DNA from: Pelobacter sp. UBA6093
GTDB taxonomy: Bacteria; Desulfobacterota; Desulfuromonadia; Desulfuromonadales; Syntrophotaleaceae
Direction of reading: 5' to 3'
Length of the DNA stretch: 64,000 nucleotides
Assembly (NCBI GenBank): GCA_002435955.1
Contig: DIWZ01000024.1
Location: forward strand, 20,091 to 84,090
Shown here piece by piece: positions 33,881 to 42,339 of the stretch. The notes beneath the pieces were generated by a model. It worked only from the letters and a program-made list of their open reading frames with translations, was not told where the DNA came from and searched no databases. Every line of letters begins with the position of its first letter. The first letter of the stretch is position 1. A program made the position numbers and the translations under genes.

Positions 33881-33998
33881 AAACACCTCTGGGGCAGAAT
33901 TCCCTGATTGCTCGAACGGCGCAATCTTAACATTTGCCACATGGTTTGCCACGCTTTTTAAACAGCGGCCCACACTGTCGGAACTGGGAACCTTCGGG

Positions 33999-34019
33999 AA
34001 AAACTATGGTAAAGTTTTT
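33999..34019. promoter_or_regulatory. Palindrome upstream of the N-ATPase operon
   Basis: AAAAACT (33999-34005) and AGTTTTT (34013-34019) form a perfect 7-bp inverted repeat around a 7-base spacer, 33 bases before the atpD start. It could be an operator or part of the promoter region. Confidence 0.35.
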
Positions 34020-34052
34020 CTGATGTTAACTTTTTGCCGGGGATAGGCGTGC

Positions 34053-35474
34053 ATGAACGAGCGGTCTGTTCGATATGGCATAGTAGTGGCTGTGCGCGGT
34101 GGGGTTGTCGATGCCCGGTTCGATGACGGCCTGCCGCATATCAACTCTCTGCTGCTGGCGGGCTCGCAGGGGGAGTTCGCAGTAGAGGTCATGCTGCATC
34201 TCGACAGTCGCCATGTGCGCGGCAATGCCCTGACACCGACTCAGGGTTTGGCCTGCGGGCAGACCATCAAGGACAGCGGTGCACCGTTGCAGGCTCCAGT
34301 GGGGCAGGCGATACTGGGCCGGGTATTCAATGTCTTCGGTCAACCCATCGATAAGCAGGAACCACCCGAGGGCTGCCGGTGGCGGTCGATCCTGGCCAAA
34401 CCGACCGGGCTGGTGGAAAGACCCTTCAAAACAGAGGTGTTCGTCACCGGCATCAAGGCGATAGATGTGCTGGCGCCTCTGGAAAGGGGGGGCAAGGCCG
34501 GTTTGTTCGGCGGCGCAGGGGTCGGCAAGACCGTGTTGATTACCGAGTTGATTCACAACATGGTCGGTCAGCACGAAGGGGTTTCACTCTTTTGCGGCAT
34601 CGGTGAACGCTGTCGCGAAGGCGAGGAACTGTATCGGGAAATGCGCGAGGCAGGGGTGCTCGATAACACGGTGATGGTGTTCGGGCAGATGAACGAGCCG
34701 CCCGGCGCGCGATTTCGGGTGGGACTTACGGCTCTGACCATGGCGGAATATTTCCGGGATGACCAGGGTCGTGATGTGTTGCTGCTGATTGACAACATCT
34801 TCCGCTTCATCCAGGCCGGCATGGAGATTTCCGGGCTTTTGGGGCTTATGCCTTCGCGCCTCGGTTATCAGCCGACCATGGGGACGGAACTGGCGGAGCT
34901 GCAGGAACGCATTTCCAGTACCAGACAAGCCGCCATTACCTCGATTCAGGCAGTTTATGTGCCGGCCGACGATTTTACCGATCCCGCGGCGGTGCATACC
35001 TTTTCGCACCTGTCGGCTTCCATCGTATTGTCGCGGCGGCGGGCCAGTGAGGGGTTGTATCCCGCCATCGACCCTCTGAATTCCAATTCCAATATGCTTA
35101 ATCCCCGTATCGTCGGCGAACGCCATTATCGCCTGGCCCAGGAAATTCGACGCACCCTGGCTACCTATGAAGAACTCAAGGATATCATCGCCATGCTGGG
35201 GCTGGAGGAGCTGTCGCGGGACGATCGCAGTATCGTATTCCGTGCCCGGCGTCTGGAGCGTTTTTTGACCCAGCCTTTTTATACCACTGAGCAGTTTACC
35301 GGCATGTCGGGGCGCACGGTTTCCCTGGAGGCGGCGCTCGCCGGGTGCGAAGCCATCCTTGACGACGAATTTTCCGAGGCCCCGGAAAAGCTTCTTTACA
35401 TGATCGGCGGGATTGACGAAGCGCGCAAGCGTCTGCGCGAAAGCGCCGCGGTCGAAAAGGCGGCGCCGCAATGA
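34053..35474 (+). CDS. atpD: N-ATPase (rotary ATPase) subunit beta
   Basis: First gene of a complete nine-gene operon with order atpD-C-Q-R-B-E-F-A-G, the fixed order of N-ATPases, a laterally spreading branch of F-type rotary ATPases. The 473-residue catalytic subunit has Walker A GGAGVGKT (153-160), Walker B LLLIDNIFRF, and the catalytic Glu in GERCREG. The sequence is a normal F-type beta over most of its length, with the divergent N-terminal domain usual in this branch. The subunit hydrolyses or makes ATP on the cytosolic side. GGGGA precedes ATG. The next gene overlaps by four bases. Confidence 0.95.
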   Translation: MNERSVRYGIVVAVRGGVVDARFDDGLPHINSLLLAGSQGEFAVEVMLHLDSRHVRGNALTPTQGLACGQTIKDSGAPLQAPVGQAILGRVFNVFGQPIDKQEPPEGCRWRSILAKPTGLVERPFKTEVFVTGIKAIDVLAPLERGGKAGLFGGAGVGKTVLITELIHNMVGQHEGVSLFCGIGERCREGEELYREMREAGVLDNTVMVFGQMNEPPGARFRVGLTALTMAEYFRDDQGRDVLLLIDNIFRFIQAGMEISGLLGLMPSRLGYQPTMGTELAELQERISSTRQAAITSIQAVYVPADDFTDPAAVHTFSHLSASIVLSRRRASEGLYPAIDPLNSNSNMLNPRIVGERHYRLAQEIRRTLATYEELKDIIAMLGLEELSRDDRSIVFRARRLERFLTQPFYTTEQFTGMSGRTVSLEAALAGCEAILDDEFSEAPEKLLYMIGGIDEARKRLRESAAVEKAAPQ

Positions 35475-35851
35475 GGCTTTCGGTTCAGACCCCGGCAGAG
35501 CATCTGCTCGATTGCGCAGTGGTCAAGGTGGTGGCCGAAGGCTTGAATGGTTCCTTCTGCTTGCTGCCGCGACATGTCGATCTGGTGTCGGCGCTGGTAC
35601 CGGGATTGTTCTATTATGAAACCACCGAGGGTGCCGGTCACTACCTGGCCCTTGATTGCGGATTGCTGGTCAAGCGCGATGCACAGGTGTCGGTGGCGGT
35701 GCGTAATGCCGTTGTCGGCGGCGACCTTGGTGACCTGCTGGAGGTCGTGCATCTGCGATTCAATGCGCTGGATGAGCAGGAACGGGTGGTGCGCAGCGCC
35801 ATGGCCCGCCTGGAATCCGATTTTTTGCGCCGATTCATGGAGTTGTCATGA
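35471..35851 (+). CDS. atpC: N-ATPase subunit epsilon
   Basis: A 126-residue subunit with the N-terminal beta barrel of F-type epsilon (about 1-85): LSVQTPAEHLLDCAVVKVVAEGLNGSFCLLPRHVDLVSAL matches the family start, in which a Gly-rich pattern is followed by LLPxHxxLVSAL. The C-terminal helical region is shorter or different from canonical epsilon. It links the central stalk to the c ring and can inhibit ATP hydrolysis. The ATG overlaps the atpD stop by four bases, so translation is coupled; atpQ overlaps its stop by four. Confidence 0.9.
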   Translation: MRLSVQTPAEHLLDCAVVKVVAEGLNGSFCLLPRHVDLVSALVPGLFYYETTEGAGHYLALDCGLLVKRDAQVSVAVRNAVVGGDLGDLLEVVHLRFNALDEQERVVRSAMARLESDFLRRFMELS

Positions 35852-36216
35852 CCGATGCAAAGGACAAGGGGCCCCATCCGGGGCAAAAGTCACGCGAGGA
35901 ACTGCGGCGCCTGCTGGCGGTGAAGCAGGCACGCAAGCTGCGGGCCATGAAGCAGCGAGGCCGCAACGCCTGGTTCGGTCTCGGCATGTTCGGTCTGATC
36001 GGCTGGTCGGTGGCCATCCCGGCCGTGGCGCTTACGGCCCTGGGGGTGTGGATCGACGCGCGGCAAACCGGCCCCTACTCCTGGACCCTGATGCTGCTGG
36101 TCATAGGCGTCGGATTGGGCTGTGTCAACGCCTGGCTCTGGGTCAGCCGCGAACGCAAAAACATCGAGGCCGAGCGCCGCGAGCCGCCGGAAGAAGATTC
36201 TCATGACCCCGACTGA
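35848..36216 (+). CDS. atpQ: N-ATPase-specific membrane protein AtpQ (AtpI/AtpZ-like)
   Basis: A 122-residue membrane protein found only in N-ATPase operons at this place. It has a positively charged N-terminus rich in Arg and Lys, then two membrane segments (about 45-72 and 82-101) and a charged tail. Related AtpZ proteins assist c-ring assembly or ion supply. Here the role is known only from family position. The ATG overlaps the atpC stop by four bases and the coding end overlaps atpR by 14 bases, showing tight packing. The order DCQR identifies the operon type. Confidence 0.85.
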   Translation: MTDAKDKGPHPGQKSREELRRLLAVKQARKLRAMKQRGRNAWFGLGMFGLIGWSVAIPAVALTALGVWIDARQTGPYSWTLMLLVIGVGLGCVNAWLWVSRERKNIEAERREPPEEDSHDPD

Positions 36217-36481
36217 CCTCGGACGGTTGACCCTGGCATTGGTAGTGGGAGGTCTGTTGGGTGCAGGCTATTTCGGTGGCCTGTACCTGACTGTGAGGCG
36301 TCTGGGACAGGCTTCTTCCCCGCATTTGTTGCTGGTGGGCAGCTTTTTGGGCAGGCTGCTGGTGGTGCTGGGGGCCTTTTACCTGCTCTCCGCCTGGGGT
36401 GCTCTGGCCATGTTGGCGGGCATGGGGGGATTTTTACTTGCGCGGCTGGCATGGCTTAGGTCCCGGTATGGACGGGGATAG
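36203..36481 (+). CDS. atpR: N-ATPase-specific membrane protein AtpR
   Basis: A 92-residue protein with three hydrophobic segments (about 11-33, 42-62, 65-82). N-ATPase operons encode such a small membrane protein between atpQ and atpB; its glycine-rich first helix GGLLGAGYFGGLYL is typical. The function is not established, with an assembly role assumed. ATG 36203 overlaps the atpQ end by 14 bases. A longer frame from 36122 belongs to an overlapping reading frame of atpQ and was not used. Confidence 0.8.
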   Translation: MTPTDLGRLTLALVVGGLLGAGYFGGLYLTVRRLGQASSPHLLLVGSFLGRLLVVLGAFYLLSAWGALAMLAGMGGFLLARLAWLRSRYGRG

Positions 36482-36486
36482 GATCC

Positions 36487-36510
36487 AGTGCTGAGTGCTG
36501 AGAGCTGAGG
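36487..36510. repeat. TGCTGAG heptamers between atpR and atpB
   Basis: Two perfect TGCTGAG units (36489-36502) followed by a variant AGCTGAG lie just after the atpR stop and before atpB. The unit is the reverse complement of the CTCAGCA unit before atpE. Confidence 0.85.
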
Positions 36511-36520
36511 ATCAAAATCT

Positions 36521-37213
36521 ATGGAAATTACCCCCGATATCTTCATCTACTGGCAGTGGCACGGGCTCAAGATCAATGCCACCATCGCCATAACCTGGCT
36601 GAACATGTTGCTATTGGTTCTCGGCGCGTGGCTGGTGACGCGACGAATGCGTAGTAACGGGCGCCTGTCGCGGGGGCAAAATCTCCTCGAGGTGCTGGTC
36701 TCCGGCATGGAACAGCAGATCCACGACATGGGGCTGGCGCCACCACGGGAGTTCCTGCCGTTTCTCGGCAGCTTGTTTGTGTTCGTTTTATTTTCTAATC
36801 TGCTGACGGTGATCCCCGGCTATATGGCGCCCACGGGGTCGCTGTCGACCACCACCGCCCTGGCCCTGTGCGTATTTTTGTCCGTGCCTCTGTGGGGTAT
36901 TCAGCGGCGTGGGCTTGCGGGTTATTTGCGGATGTACATTGAACCCTCGGCTTTCATGTTGCCTTTCAACATCATGGGCGAGGTTTCCCGCACCCTGGCC
37001 CTGGCCGTGCGTCTGTTCGGCAATATCATGAGCGGCAGCATGATCGCCGGCATCCTGTTGTCCATCGCGCCCTTATTCTTCCCGGTGCTGATGCAACTGC
37101 TGGGGCTGATTGTCGGCGTCATTCAGGCTTATATCTTCGCGGTGCTGGCGGCTGTCTACATCGCCGCAGGGGCGCAGATGGAACAGCAAAGGGAAACCGG
37201 TGCCGAAAGCTGA
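36521..37213 (+). CDS. atpB: N-ATPase subunit a
   Basis: A 230-residue membrane subunit that conducts ions to the c ring. Five or six hydrophobic segments are visible. The essential stator arginine is in AVRLFGNIMSG (R164). GLIVGVIQAYIFAVLAAVYIAAGA near the C-terminus is the family signature. The protein has the length of short F-type a subunits, without a cleavable leader. It is flanked by TGCTGAG heptamers on both sides (36487-36510, 37236-37249), a striking repeat placement. The next gene, atpE, lies 297 bp downstream, unusually far for this operon. Confidence 0.93.
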   Translation: MEITPDIFIYWQWHGLKINATIAITWLNMLLLVLGAWLVTRRMRSNGRLSRGQNLLEVLVSGMEQQIHDMGLAPPREFLPFLGSLFVFVLFSNLLTVIPGYMAPTGSLSTTTALALCVFLSVPLWGIQRRGLAGYLRMYIEPSAFMLPFNIMGEVSRTLALAVRLFGNIMSGSMIAGILLSIAPLFFPVLMQLLGLIVGVIQAYIFAVLAAVYIAAGAQMEQQRETGAES

Positions 37214-37510
37214 GTAGCAAGTTCTGAGTAACGAGTGCTGAGTGCTGAGGCAAAACAAAACAGTTCAAGGTCCAGGATTAGAGGTTCATAGATACGGGCG
37301 GATGCAGAGTAGAGGTGAAAAAACACCCGATAACTGTTGACACAAGGGCAGACTGTAAGCTCGCATCTCAACACTCAACACTCAACACTCAACACTCAAC
37401 ACTCAACACTCAACACTCAACACTCAACACTCAACACTCAACACTCAGCACTCAGCACTCAGCACTCAGCACTCAGCACTCAGCACTGTTTTTATAGAAA
37501 GGAGTTCTGC
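37214..37510. other. atpB-atpE spacer with heptamer arrays
   Basis: 297 bp without gene. Two TGCTGAG units at 37236-37249 face a long array of CTCAACA and CTCAGCA units at 37367-37485, giving inverted sequences that could pair as a large hairpin. The array ends 12 bases before the atpE ribosome-binding site AAAGGAG. Confidence 0.7.
37367..37485. repeat. Heptamer array, 11 x CTCAACA then 6 x CTCAGCA
   Basis: Seventeen perfect 7-bp units in a row, 119 bp, immediately before the atpE ribosome-binding site. The period is 7, so gain or loss of a unit does not preserve any reading frame; the array is non-coding. The CTCAGCA half can pair with the TGCTGAG units at 37236-37249. Confidence 0.92.
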
Positions 37511-37795
37511 ATGGAGAGTCTCACATGGGTGGCCGTGTCATCGATATTGTCGGCAGGTCTCTGCATCGCTATCGGCGCCATCGGGCCGGCCCTCGGCGAA
37601 GGGCGGGCCCTGGCCCAGGCCCTGGCAGCCCTGGCGCAGCAGCCGGACGAGGCCAATACCATCACCCGAACCTTGTTTGTCGGGTTGGCGATGGTCGAGT
37701 CCACGGCTATTTACTGTTTTGTGGTTTCCATGATCCTGATTTTCGCCAATCCGTTCTGGCAGTTCTTTTTGGCAAGAGTCGGCGAGGGAGGCTGA
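37511..37795 (+). CDS. atpE: N-ATPase rotor ring subunit c
   Basis: A 94-residue subunit with two membrane helices (about 8-42 and 52-84). The rotor carboxylate is E63 in MVESTAIY; this S-T pattern after the Glu is the one seen in sodium-binding c rings. A second glutamate, E30 in GPALGEGRALA, stands where many sodium-type rings have Gln, giving the two-carboxylate arrangement described for some N-type and sodium rings. ANPF near 79-82 matches the family. Ion specificity is therefore open: sodium or proton. AAAGGAG is seven bases before the ATG. It is preceded by the heptamer array. Confidence 0.94.
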   Translation: MESLTWVAVSSILSAGLCIAIGAIGPALGEGRALAQALAALAQQPDEANTITRTLFVGLAMVESTAIYCFVVSMILIFANPFWQFFLARVGEGG

Positions 37796-37798
37796 GCC

Positions 37799-38578
37799 GT
37801 GCTTATCGACTGGTTTACTGTTGCTGCCCAAACGGTCAACTTTTTGATCCTGGTGGCGTTGCTCAAGCGATTTTTGTACGGACCGATCCTGAGCGCCATG
37901 GATCGTCGCGAACAGCGCCTGGTCGACAGCTTTGCCGAAGCCGAAAGCAAATTGGGCGAAGCGCACCAGCTTGAGGAGCGATACCGTGGACTGCTGCAGG
38001 AGCTTGAGGAAGCACGCGGTGTCAGGTTGCGCCAGCTGGAGGAGGATGTCGAAGAGCAGCGCCGCAAATTGATTGCCATCGCCAAGGAAGAAGCTTCCGA
38101 GGTGCGGCAGGCCTGGGCCACAACCATCCGCGCAGAGCGGGCAGCCTTCTTCACCGAGCTAAAAAAGCGGGTCGGCGGCGAAATGTTGAAAATCGCCCGC
38201 AAGTCGCTCGGGGATTTGGCCAACGCCGAACTGGAGCAATTGATGGTGGCACGTTTCAACGAGCGGCTGGTGCAACTCGACAGCGACGAGCGGGAAAAGG
38301 TGGCCCTGGCGGCCTGCGATAGCGGCGTTCTGGTGCGCAGCCCCTTTGCTCTGCCGGAGGGGCTGCGTCAGCACCTTGCCGATGGCGTACGGCATGCTCT
38401 GGGGCAGTCGGTGGCGTTGCATTATCAGGATCATGCCGAAATGCCCCTCGGCATCGAATTGACTGTGGGAGGCCTTAAGTTATCCTGGGGCGTCGACAGC
38501 TATTTTGAGCAGTTGGAGCAGGATGTAGCCGCGCTTTACGACGGTCAGGCGATGATTTCCTCACAGGAGCGACCATGA
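37799..38578 (+). CDS. atpF: N-ATPase subunit b/delta-type AtpF
   Basis: A 259-residue stator protein with one N-terminal membrane helix (about 6-26) and then a long charged helix (about 30-150) rich in Glu, Arg and Gln, as in subunit b. The C-terminal third (about 155-259) is a separate domain rather than a simple coiled coil. N-ATPase operons lack a separate delta gene, and their AtpF is longer than ordinary b, so the extra domain probably takes over delta's role; this is inferred from operon content. GTG start at 37799 lies three bases after atpE and is close-coupled to it; AtpA overlaps its stop by four bases. Confidence 0.88.
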   Translation: MLIDWFTVAAQTVNFLILVALLKRFLYGPILSAMDRREQRLVDSFAEAESKLGEAHQLEERYRGLLQELEEARGVRLRQLEEDVEEQRRKLIAIAKEEASEVRQAWATTIRAERAAFFTELKKRVGGEMLKIARKSLGDLANAELEQLMVARFNERLVQLDSDEREKVALAACDSGVLVRSPFALPEGLRQHLADGVRHALGQSVALHYQDHAEMPLGIELTVGGLKLSWGVDSYFEQLEQDVAALYDGQAMISSQERP

Positions 38579-40143
38579 AGGATACGATCCCTTCGCTGAC
38601 CTCGGTGCTCAAGGAAGCTTTTGATACCCTGGATCAGGCGGTGGAGGGTTTTTCGCCTGTGCTGGCGGTGCAGCATGTCGGCTGGGTGGAATATGTCGGT
38701 AAAGGCATCGCGCTGGTTGGGGGCCTGCCCGGGGTCTGTTGCGAGGAGTTACTGGCCTTTCCGGGAGATTTGCTGGGGCTGGCACTGGATATTGCCCAAG
38801 ACCAGGTCGGAGTCGTGCTGTTAGGTGATTACGGCCATTTGCATGCCGGCGACGAGGTGCGGCGTACCGGGCGGGTGTTCGATGTACCGGTGGGCGACGG
38901 GCTGATCGGGCGGGTGGTCGATCCGGTCGGACGCTGTCTCGACGGCGGCAAACCGGTTACCTTCCAGCGCCGCCTCCCGGCAGAGCGTCCCGCTCCGCCG
39001 ATCATGGAGCGTCTGCCGGTAACCCAACCGCTGATGACCGGCATCAAGGTCATCGATGCGCTGATTCCCATAGGGCGTGGACAGCGCGAATTGATCCTTG
39101 GCGATCGGCAGACCGGCAAGACGGCTATCGCCATCGATACCATCATCAATCAACATGATCAGGATGTGCTGTGCATCTACTGTGCTATCGGCCAGCGTGC
39201 CTCCAGTGTAGCCGGGGTGGTGGCCGAGTTGCGCAACTGCGGAGCCCTCGACTATAGCATCGTGGTGGTAGCCGAGGGGGACGCGCCGCCGGGATTGCAA
39301 TACATCGCGCCTTATGCCGCCACCAGCATGGCGGAGCATTTTATGGAACATGGTCGCGATGTGTTGATCGTTTACGACGATCTGACCCGCCATGCCCGGG
39401 CTTATCGTGAAATTTCCCTGCTGCTGCGGCGTCCGCCGGGGCGCGAAGCGTTTCCTGGGGATATTTTCTTCGTGCACTCGCGACTGCTGGAGCGTGCCAC
39501 GCATCTGACTGAACCGCGCGGCGGCGGAAGTCTGACGGCCTTGCCGATTATTGAGACCGAGGCCCAGAATCTTTCCGCTTACATTCCGACCAACCTGATT
39601 TCCATTACCGACGGGCAGGTTTACCTGTCACCTGAGCTGTTCCAGAAAGGACTGCTGCCCGCGGTCGATGTCGGTAAGTCGGTCTCCCGTGTCGGCGGAA
39701 AAACCCAACTGGCCGCTTATCGGGCGGTGGCAGGTGATTTGCGGCTGACTTACGCCCAGTTCGAAGAGCTCGAGGCTTTCGCCCGCTTCGGCACCCGCCT
39801 TGACGAAGAAACCCGTCAGGTTTTGCACCGTGGCCGTCGGGTGCGCGCGATCCTAAAACAGCCGCAGTTCAAGCCGCGCACCGCGCCCCAGCAGGTGCTG
39901 GTGCTGCATGCCCTGAACAGCGGGGTGTTCGATGATGTCGCGGAAGAGGTGCTGGCGGAGGTGGAGCAGGCAGTTTGCGATGCAGTGAATGAACTATCCG
40001 AAATCGCGGATAAAATCTTGCAGGGAGAGGTGCTGTCGAGGAGAGATCTTGCCGCCATGTCAGAGGCTGCCGCCCGTGTGGTGCGGCCTTTTATCCAAAA
40101 TGGAAAGGACGACGATGCCGGCGCTGCAGGAGTTGCAACGTAA
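38575..40143 (+). CDS. atpA: N-ATPase subunit alpha
   Basis: A 522-residue non-catalytic nucleotide-binding subunit. Walker A is GDRQTGKT (176-183); ELRNCGALDYSIVVVAEGDAPPGLQYIAPYA and the DDLTRHARAYREISLLLRRPPGREAFPGD region match ATP synthase alpha. Full length and all signature regions are present. ATG overlaps the atpF end by four bases and atpG starts 29 bases inside its C-terminus in another frame. The order atpA after atpF with atpG last is the N-ATPase arrangement and differs from the standard atpBEFHAGDC order. Confidence 0.95.
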   Translation: MKDTIPSLTSVLKEAFDTLDQAVEGFSPVLAVQHVGWVEYVGKGIALVGGLPGVCCEELLAFPGDLLGLALDIAQDQVGVVLLGDYGHLHAGDEVRRTGRVFDVPVGDGLIGRVVDPVGRCLDGGKPVTFQRRLPAERPAPPIMERLPVTQPLMTGIKVIDALIPIGRGQRELILGDRQTGKTAIAIDTIINQHDQDVLCIYCAIGQRASSVAGVVAELRNCGALDYSIVVVAEGDAPPGLQYIAPYAATSMAEHFMEHGRDVLIVYDDLTRHARAYREISLLLRRPPGREAFPGDIFFVHSRLLERATHLTEPRGGGSLTALPIIETEAQNLSAYIPTNLISITDGQVYLSPELFQKGLLPAVDVGKSVSRVGGKTQLAAYRAVAGDLRLTYAQFEELEAFARFGTRLDEETRQVLHRGRRVRAILKQPQFKPRTAPQQVLVLHALNSGVFDDVAEEVLAEVEQAVCDAVNELSEIADKILQGEVLSRRDLAAMSEAAARVVRPFIQNGKDDDAGAAGVAT

Positions 40144-40996
40144 AATCAAAAGCGCCTCCGACCTGTACATGGTGGTGCGCACCATGAAGGCTCTGGCGGC
40201 GGTTAGCATCCGTCAGTACGAGGATGCGGTGCACGCTCTCGATGGGTATTATGCCGCTGTGGAGCTGGGGCTGCGCGCCGTACTGCGCGACCGCCCTCTG
40301 GCCGGCCGCAACCGACCGTCCGGTGATACCGTCGCGCTGATTCTCGGCTCGGACCAGGGCATGGCGGGGCGTTTCAATGACGTCATGGTCGAATACGCGG
40401 CCGATTGGCTGCAGCGCGATACCGACATCAAGGGCGCGGCGGAGTGCTGGGTCGCCGGGGAAAAAGTCGCCGGCCTGGTCGAAGAACGTTTTGGTGAAGT
40501 GCGGGAATTTTTCGCCCTGCCAACCTCGGTGCAGACCATCACCGCCACCGTGCAGGAAGTGCTGGTGCGGTTTGAGCGGCGCCGCAGCCGCAGCGAGTGC
40601 CGGTTGCTGTTGTTTCACAACAAGCCTTTGGCTGCGGCGGCCTATGAGCAGCAGTGCGTATTGCTGCTGCCGCCCGATGAACGCTGGCTCCGGGATATGG
40701 CCGTTCAAAAGTGGCCCGGTCGCTGCCTGCCCATGGTTGCCGCCCCCTGGGAACAGTCCTTCCCTGCCTTTATCGGCGAGTACCTGTTCGTCACCCTGTT
40801 CCGCGGTTTTGCTACCTCCCTCGCGGCGGAAAACGCTGCCCGGTTGGCGGCCATGCAACGTGCCGAAAAGAATATCGAGGAACTCCAGGCCGATCTGCAA
40901 TCCCGCTACCACGCATTGCGGCAGACGGTCATTACCGAAGAGCTGTTCGATATTATTTCAGGTTTCGAAGCCCTTGGCGGTAACCAGGGAAAATGA
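40115..40996 (+). CDS. atpG: N-ATPase subunit gamma
   Basis: A 293-residue central-stalk protein that turns inside the alpha/beta ring. It starts PALQELQRKIKSASDLYMVVRTMKALAAVSIR, the N-terminal helix of gamma, with SDQGMAGRFND in the middle and a C-terminal helix QADLQSRYHALRQTVITEELFDIISGFEAL, matching gamma's C-terminal signature. Length matches the family. ATG 40115 with GGAAAGG upstream overlaps the 3' end of atpA by 29 bases in another frame. It closes the operon; a radical SAM gene follows 150 bp later. Ion coupling of the enzyme cannot be told from this subunit. Confidence 0.93.
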   Translation: MPALQELQRKIKSASDLYMVVRTMKALAAVSIRQYEDAVHALDGYYAAVELGLRAVLRDRPLAGRNRPSGDTVALILGSDQGMAGRFNDVMVEYAADWLQRDTDIKGAAECWVAGEKVAGLVEERFGEVREFFALPTSVQTITATVQEVLVRFERRRSRSECRLLLFHNKPLAAAAYEQQCVLLLPPDERWLRDMAVQKWPGRCLPMVAAPWEQSFPAFIGEYLFVTLFRGFATSLAAENAARLAAMQRAEKNIEELQADLQSRYHALRQTVITEELFDIISGFEALGGNQGK

Positions 40997-41146
40997 TCTG
41001 AGCGCCAGGAGCCAGTCGTTCTTCGATCTCTCCAGCGCAGGGGTTATCTTTGTCCGTGTCTCGATGCCTGATCCGGCAAAAAACCATCCGGCCATAAGGA
41101 GTGACTGCCTCAGGCCTCTTGGGGTATTATGAGTTGGGGGGTGCCT

Positions 41147-42313
41147 ATGACGAAACCATCCACCAAGCTGCCACCGGCATGGCATTTTGAGCAGGGGCCG
41201 ATTCGGCCGCCGAGCGAAGCGCACAGTCTCTTGCTGCGGGTCAGCCGCAACTGTCCGTGGAATCGCTGTACCTTCTGCCCGGTTTACAAGGGGAGCACGT
41301 TTTCGCTGCGGTCGGTGGAGGATGTGTGCCGTGATGTCGATGCGGTTGCCCAGCATCTCGATCTGTTGCGACGCAAGCTTGACGAAGTCGATTGCGACAC
41401 CCAAGGGGTGCTGCAGTTTCTGCATGACCGGTTGCCGCCGGCACAGCAGGCCCCGTTTCGGGCCGCCGCGCATTGGCTGACCGGAGGTTTGCAGTCGGTG
41501 TTTTTGCAGGATGCCGACGGGCTGGTCATCGGGCCTGCTAAATTGACCGCTATCCTTGCCCATCTGCAAGCAACCTTTCCGTGGCAGTTTCGCATCACCG
41601 CCTATACCCGCTCGCCAACGGTTCTACGGTTTGCCGACGAGGAACTGACGGCTTTGCGACGGGCGGGGCTGAGGCGCTTGCATATCGGCCTGGAATCGGG
41701 CTGCGACGCGGTGCTGGAAAAAGTGCATAAAGGTGCGACCCGAGCGATGCACATCCAGGCCGGGCAACGGGTCCGGCAGGCGGGGATCGAGCTGTCCGAA
41801 TATGTCATGCCCGGCTTGGGCGGCAGGGCTTTGTCGGAGCGCCATGCACGCGACTCCGCTACCGCGCTGAATGCCATCCGCCCCGATTTCATCCGGCTGC
41901 GCACCCTGGCCATTCCGGAAGGCATCCCCCTGTATGAGGAATGGCGACGCGGTGAGTTTGAGCCCTGCAGCAGCGTCGAAATCGCCCGGGAGCTGCTGCT
42001 GTTTCTGCAAACCCTCGACGGCATAACCGGCGAACTGGCCAGCGATCACGTGCTCAATCTGTTCGAGGATTTGACCGGCACCTTACCAGACGATCAACCG
42101 CGGCTGGTGGCCATGGTGCAATCCTTTCTGGATCTGCCTGCAAAGCGGCGCTGTCTTTACCTGGTCGGACGCCGGGGAGGATTGCTGCGCGGTCTGCAGG
42201 ATCTCAACGATCCCGCCAGGGAAGCCGCTGCCCAAGACCTCTGTCGACAATTGGGCGCTACTGTGGACAACGTCGAGGATATTTGTCGTTCCCTGATGCA
42301 ACGCTTTATCTGA
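41147..42313 (+). CDS. Radical SAM protein with CX4CX2C cluster
   Basis: A 388-residue protein. An iron-sulfur cluster motif C36-P-W-N-R-C41-T-F-C44 sits early in the sequence, spaced CX4CX2C rather than the classical CX3CX2C, and resembles the CPWNxCxFC type. RRLHIGLESGCDAVLEKVHKG and ELSEYVMPGLGG are typical of the radical SAM TIM barrel. The C-terminus holds a long helical region without a recognised cofactor-binding domain. Function is unknown. ATG 41147 has GGGGGG upstream and gives a typical N-terminus; an in-frame ATG at 41129 is an alternative. It stands before an ogt gene on the same strand, 26 bp away. Confidence 0.85.
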   Translation: MTKPSTKLPPAWHFEQGPIRPPSEAHSLLLRVSRNCPWNRCTFCPVYKGSTFSLRSVEDVCRDVDAVAQHLDLLRRKLDEVDCDTQGVLQFLHDRLPPAQQAPFRAAAHWLTGGLQSVFLQDADGLVIGPAKLTAILAHLQATFPWQFRITAYTRSPTVLRFADEELTALRRAGLRRLHIGLESGCDAVLEKVHKGATRAMHIQAGQRVRQAGIELSEYVMPGLGGRALSERHARDSATALNAIRPDFIRLRTLAIPEGIPLYEEWRRGEFEPCSSVEIARELLLFLQTLDGITGELASDHVLNLFEDLTGTLPDDQPRLVAMVQSFLDLPAKRRCLYLVGRRGGLLRGLQDLNDPAREAAAQDLCRQLGATVDNVEDICRSLMQRFI

Positions 42314-42339
42314 AACTTCAGCTGGGAGGCAGTTTTGCC

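Noticed and set aside
37367..37485. CRISPR array
   Set aside because: The units are seven bases long with no spacers, so this is a simple tandem repeat.
37315..37497. Frames translating the heptamer array as repeated Asn-Thr-Gln-His-Ser peptides
   Set aside because: A 7-bp period cycles through frames, giving low-complexity translation in every frame; there is no ribosome-binding site and the array is better seen as non-coding.
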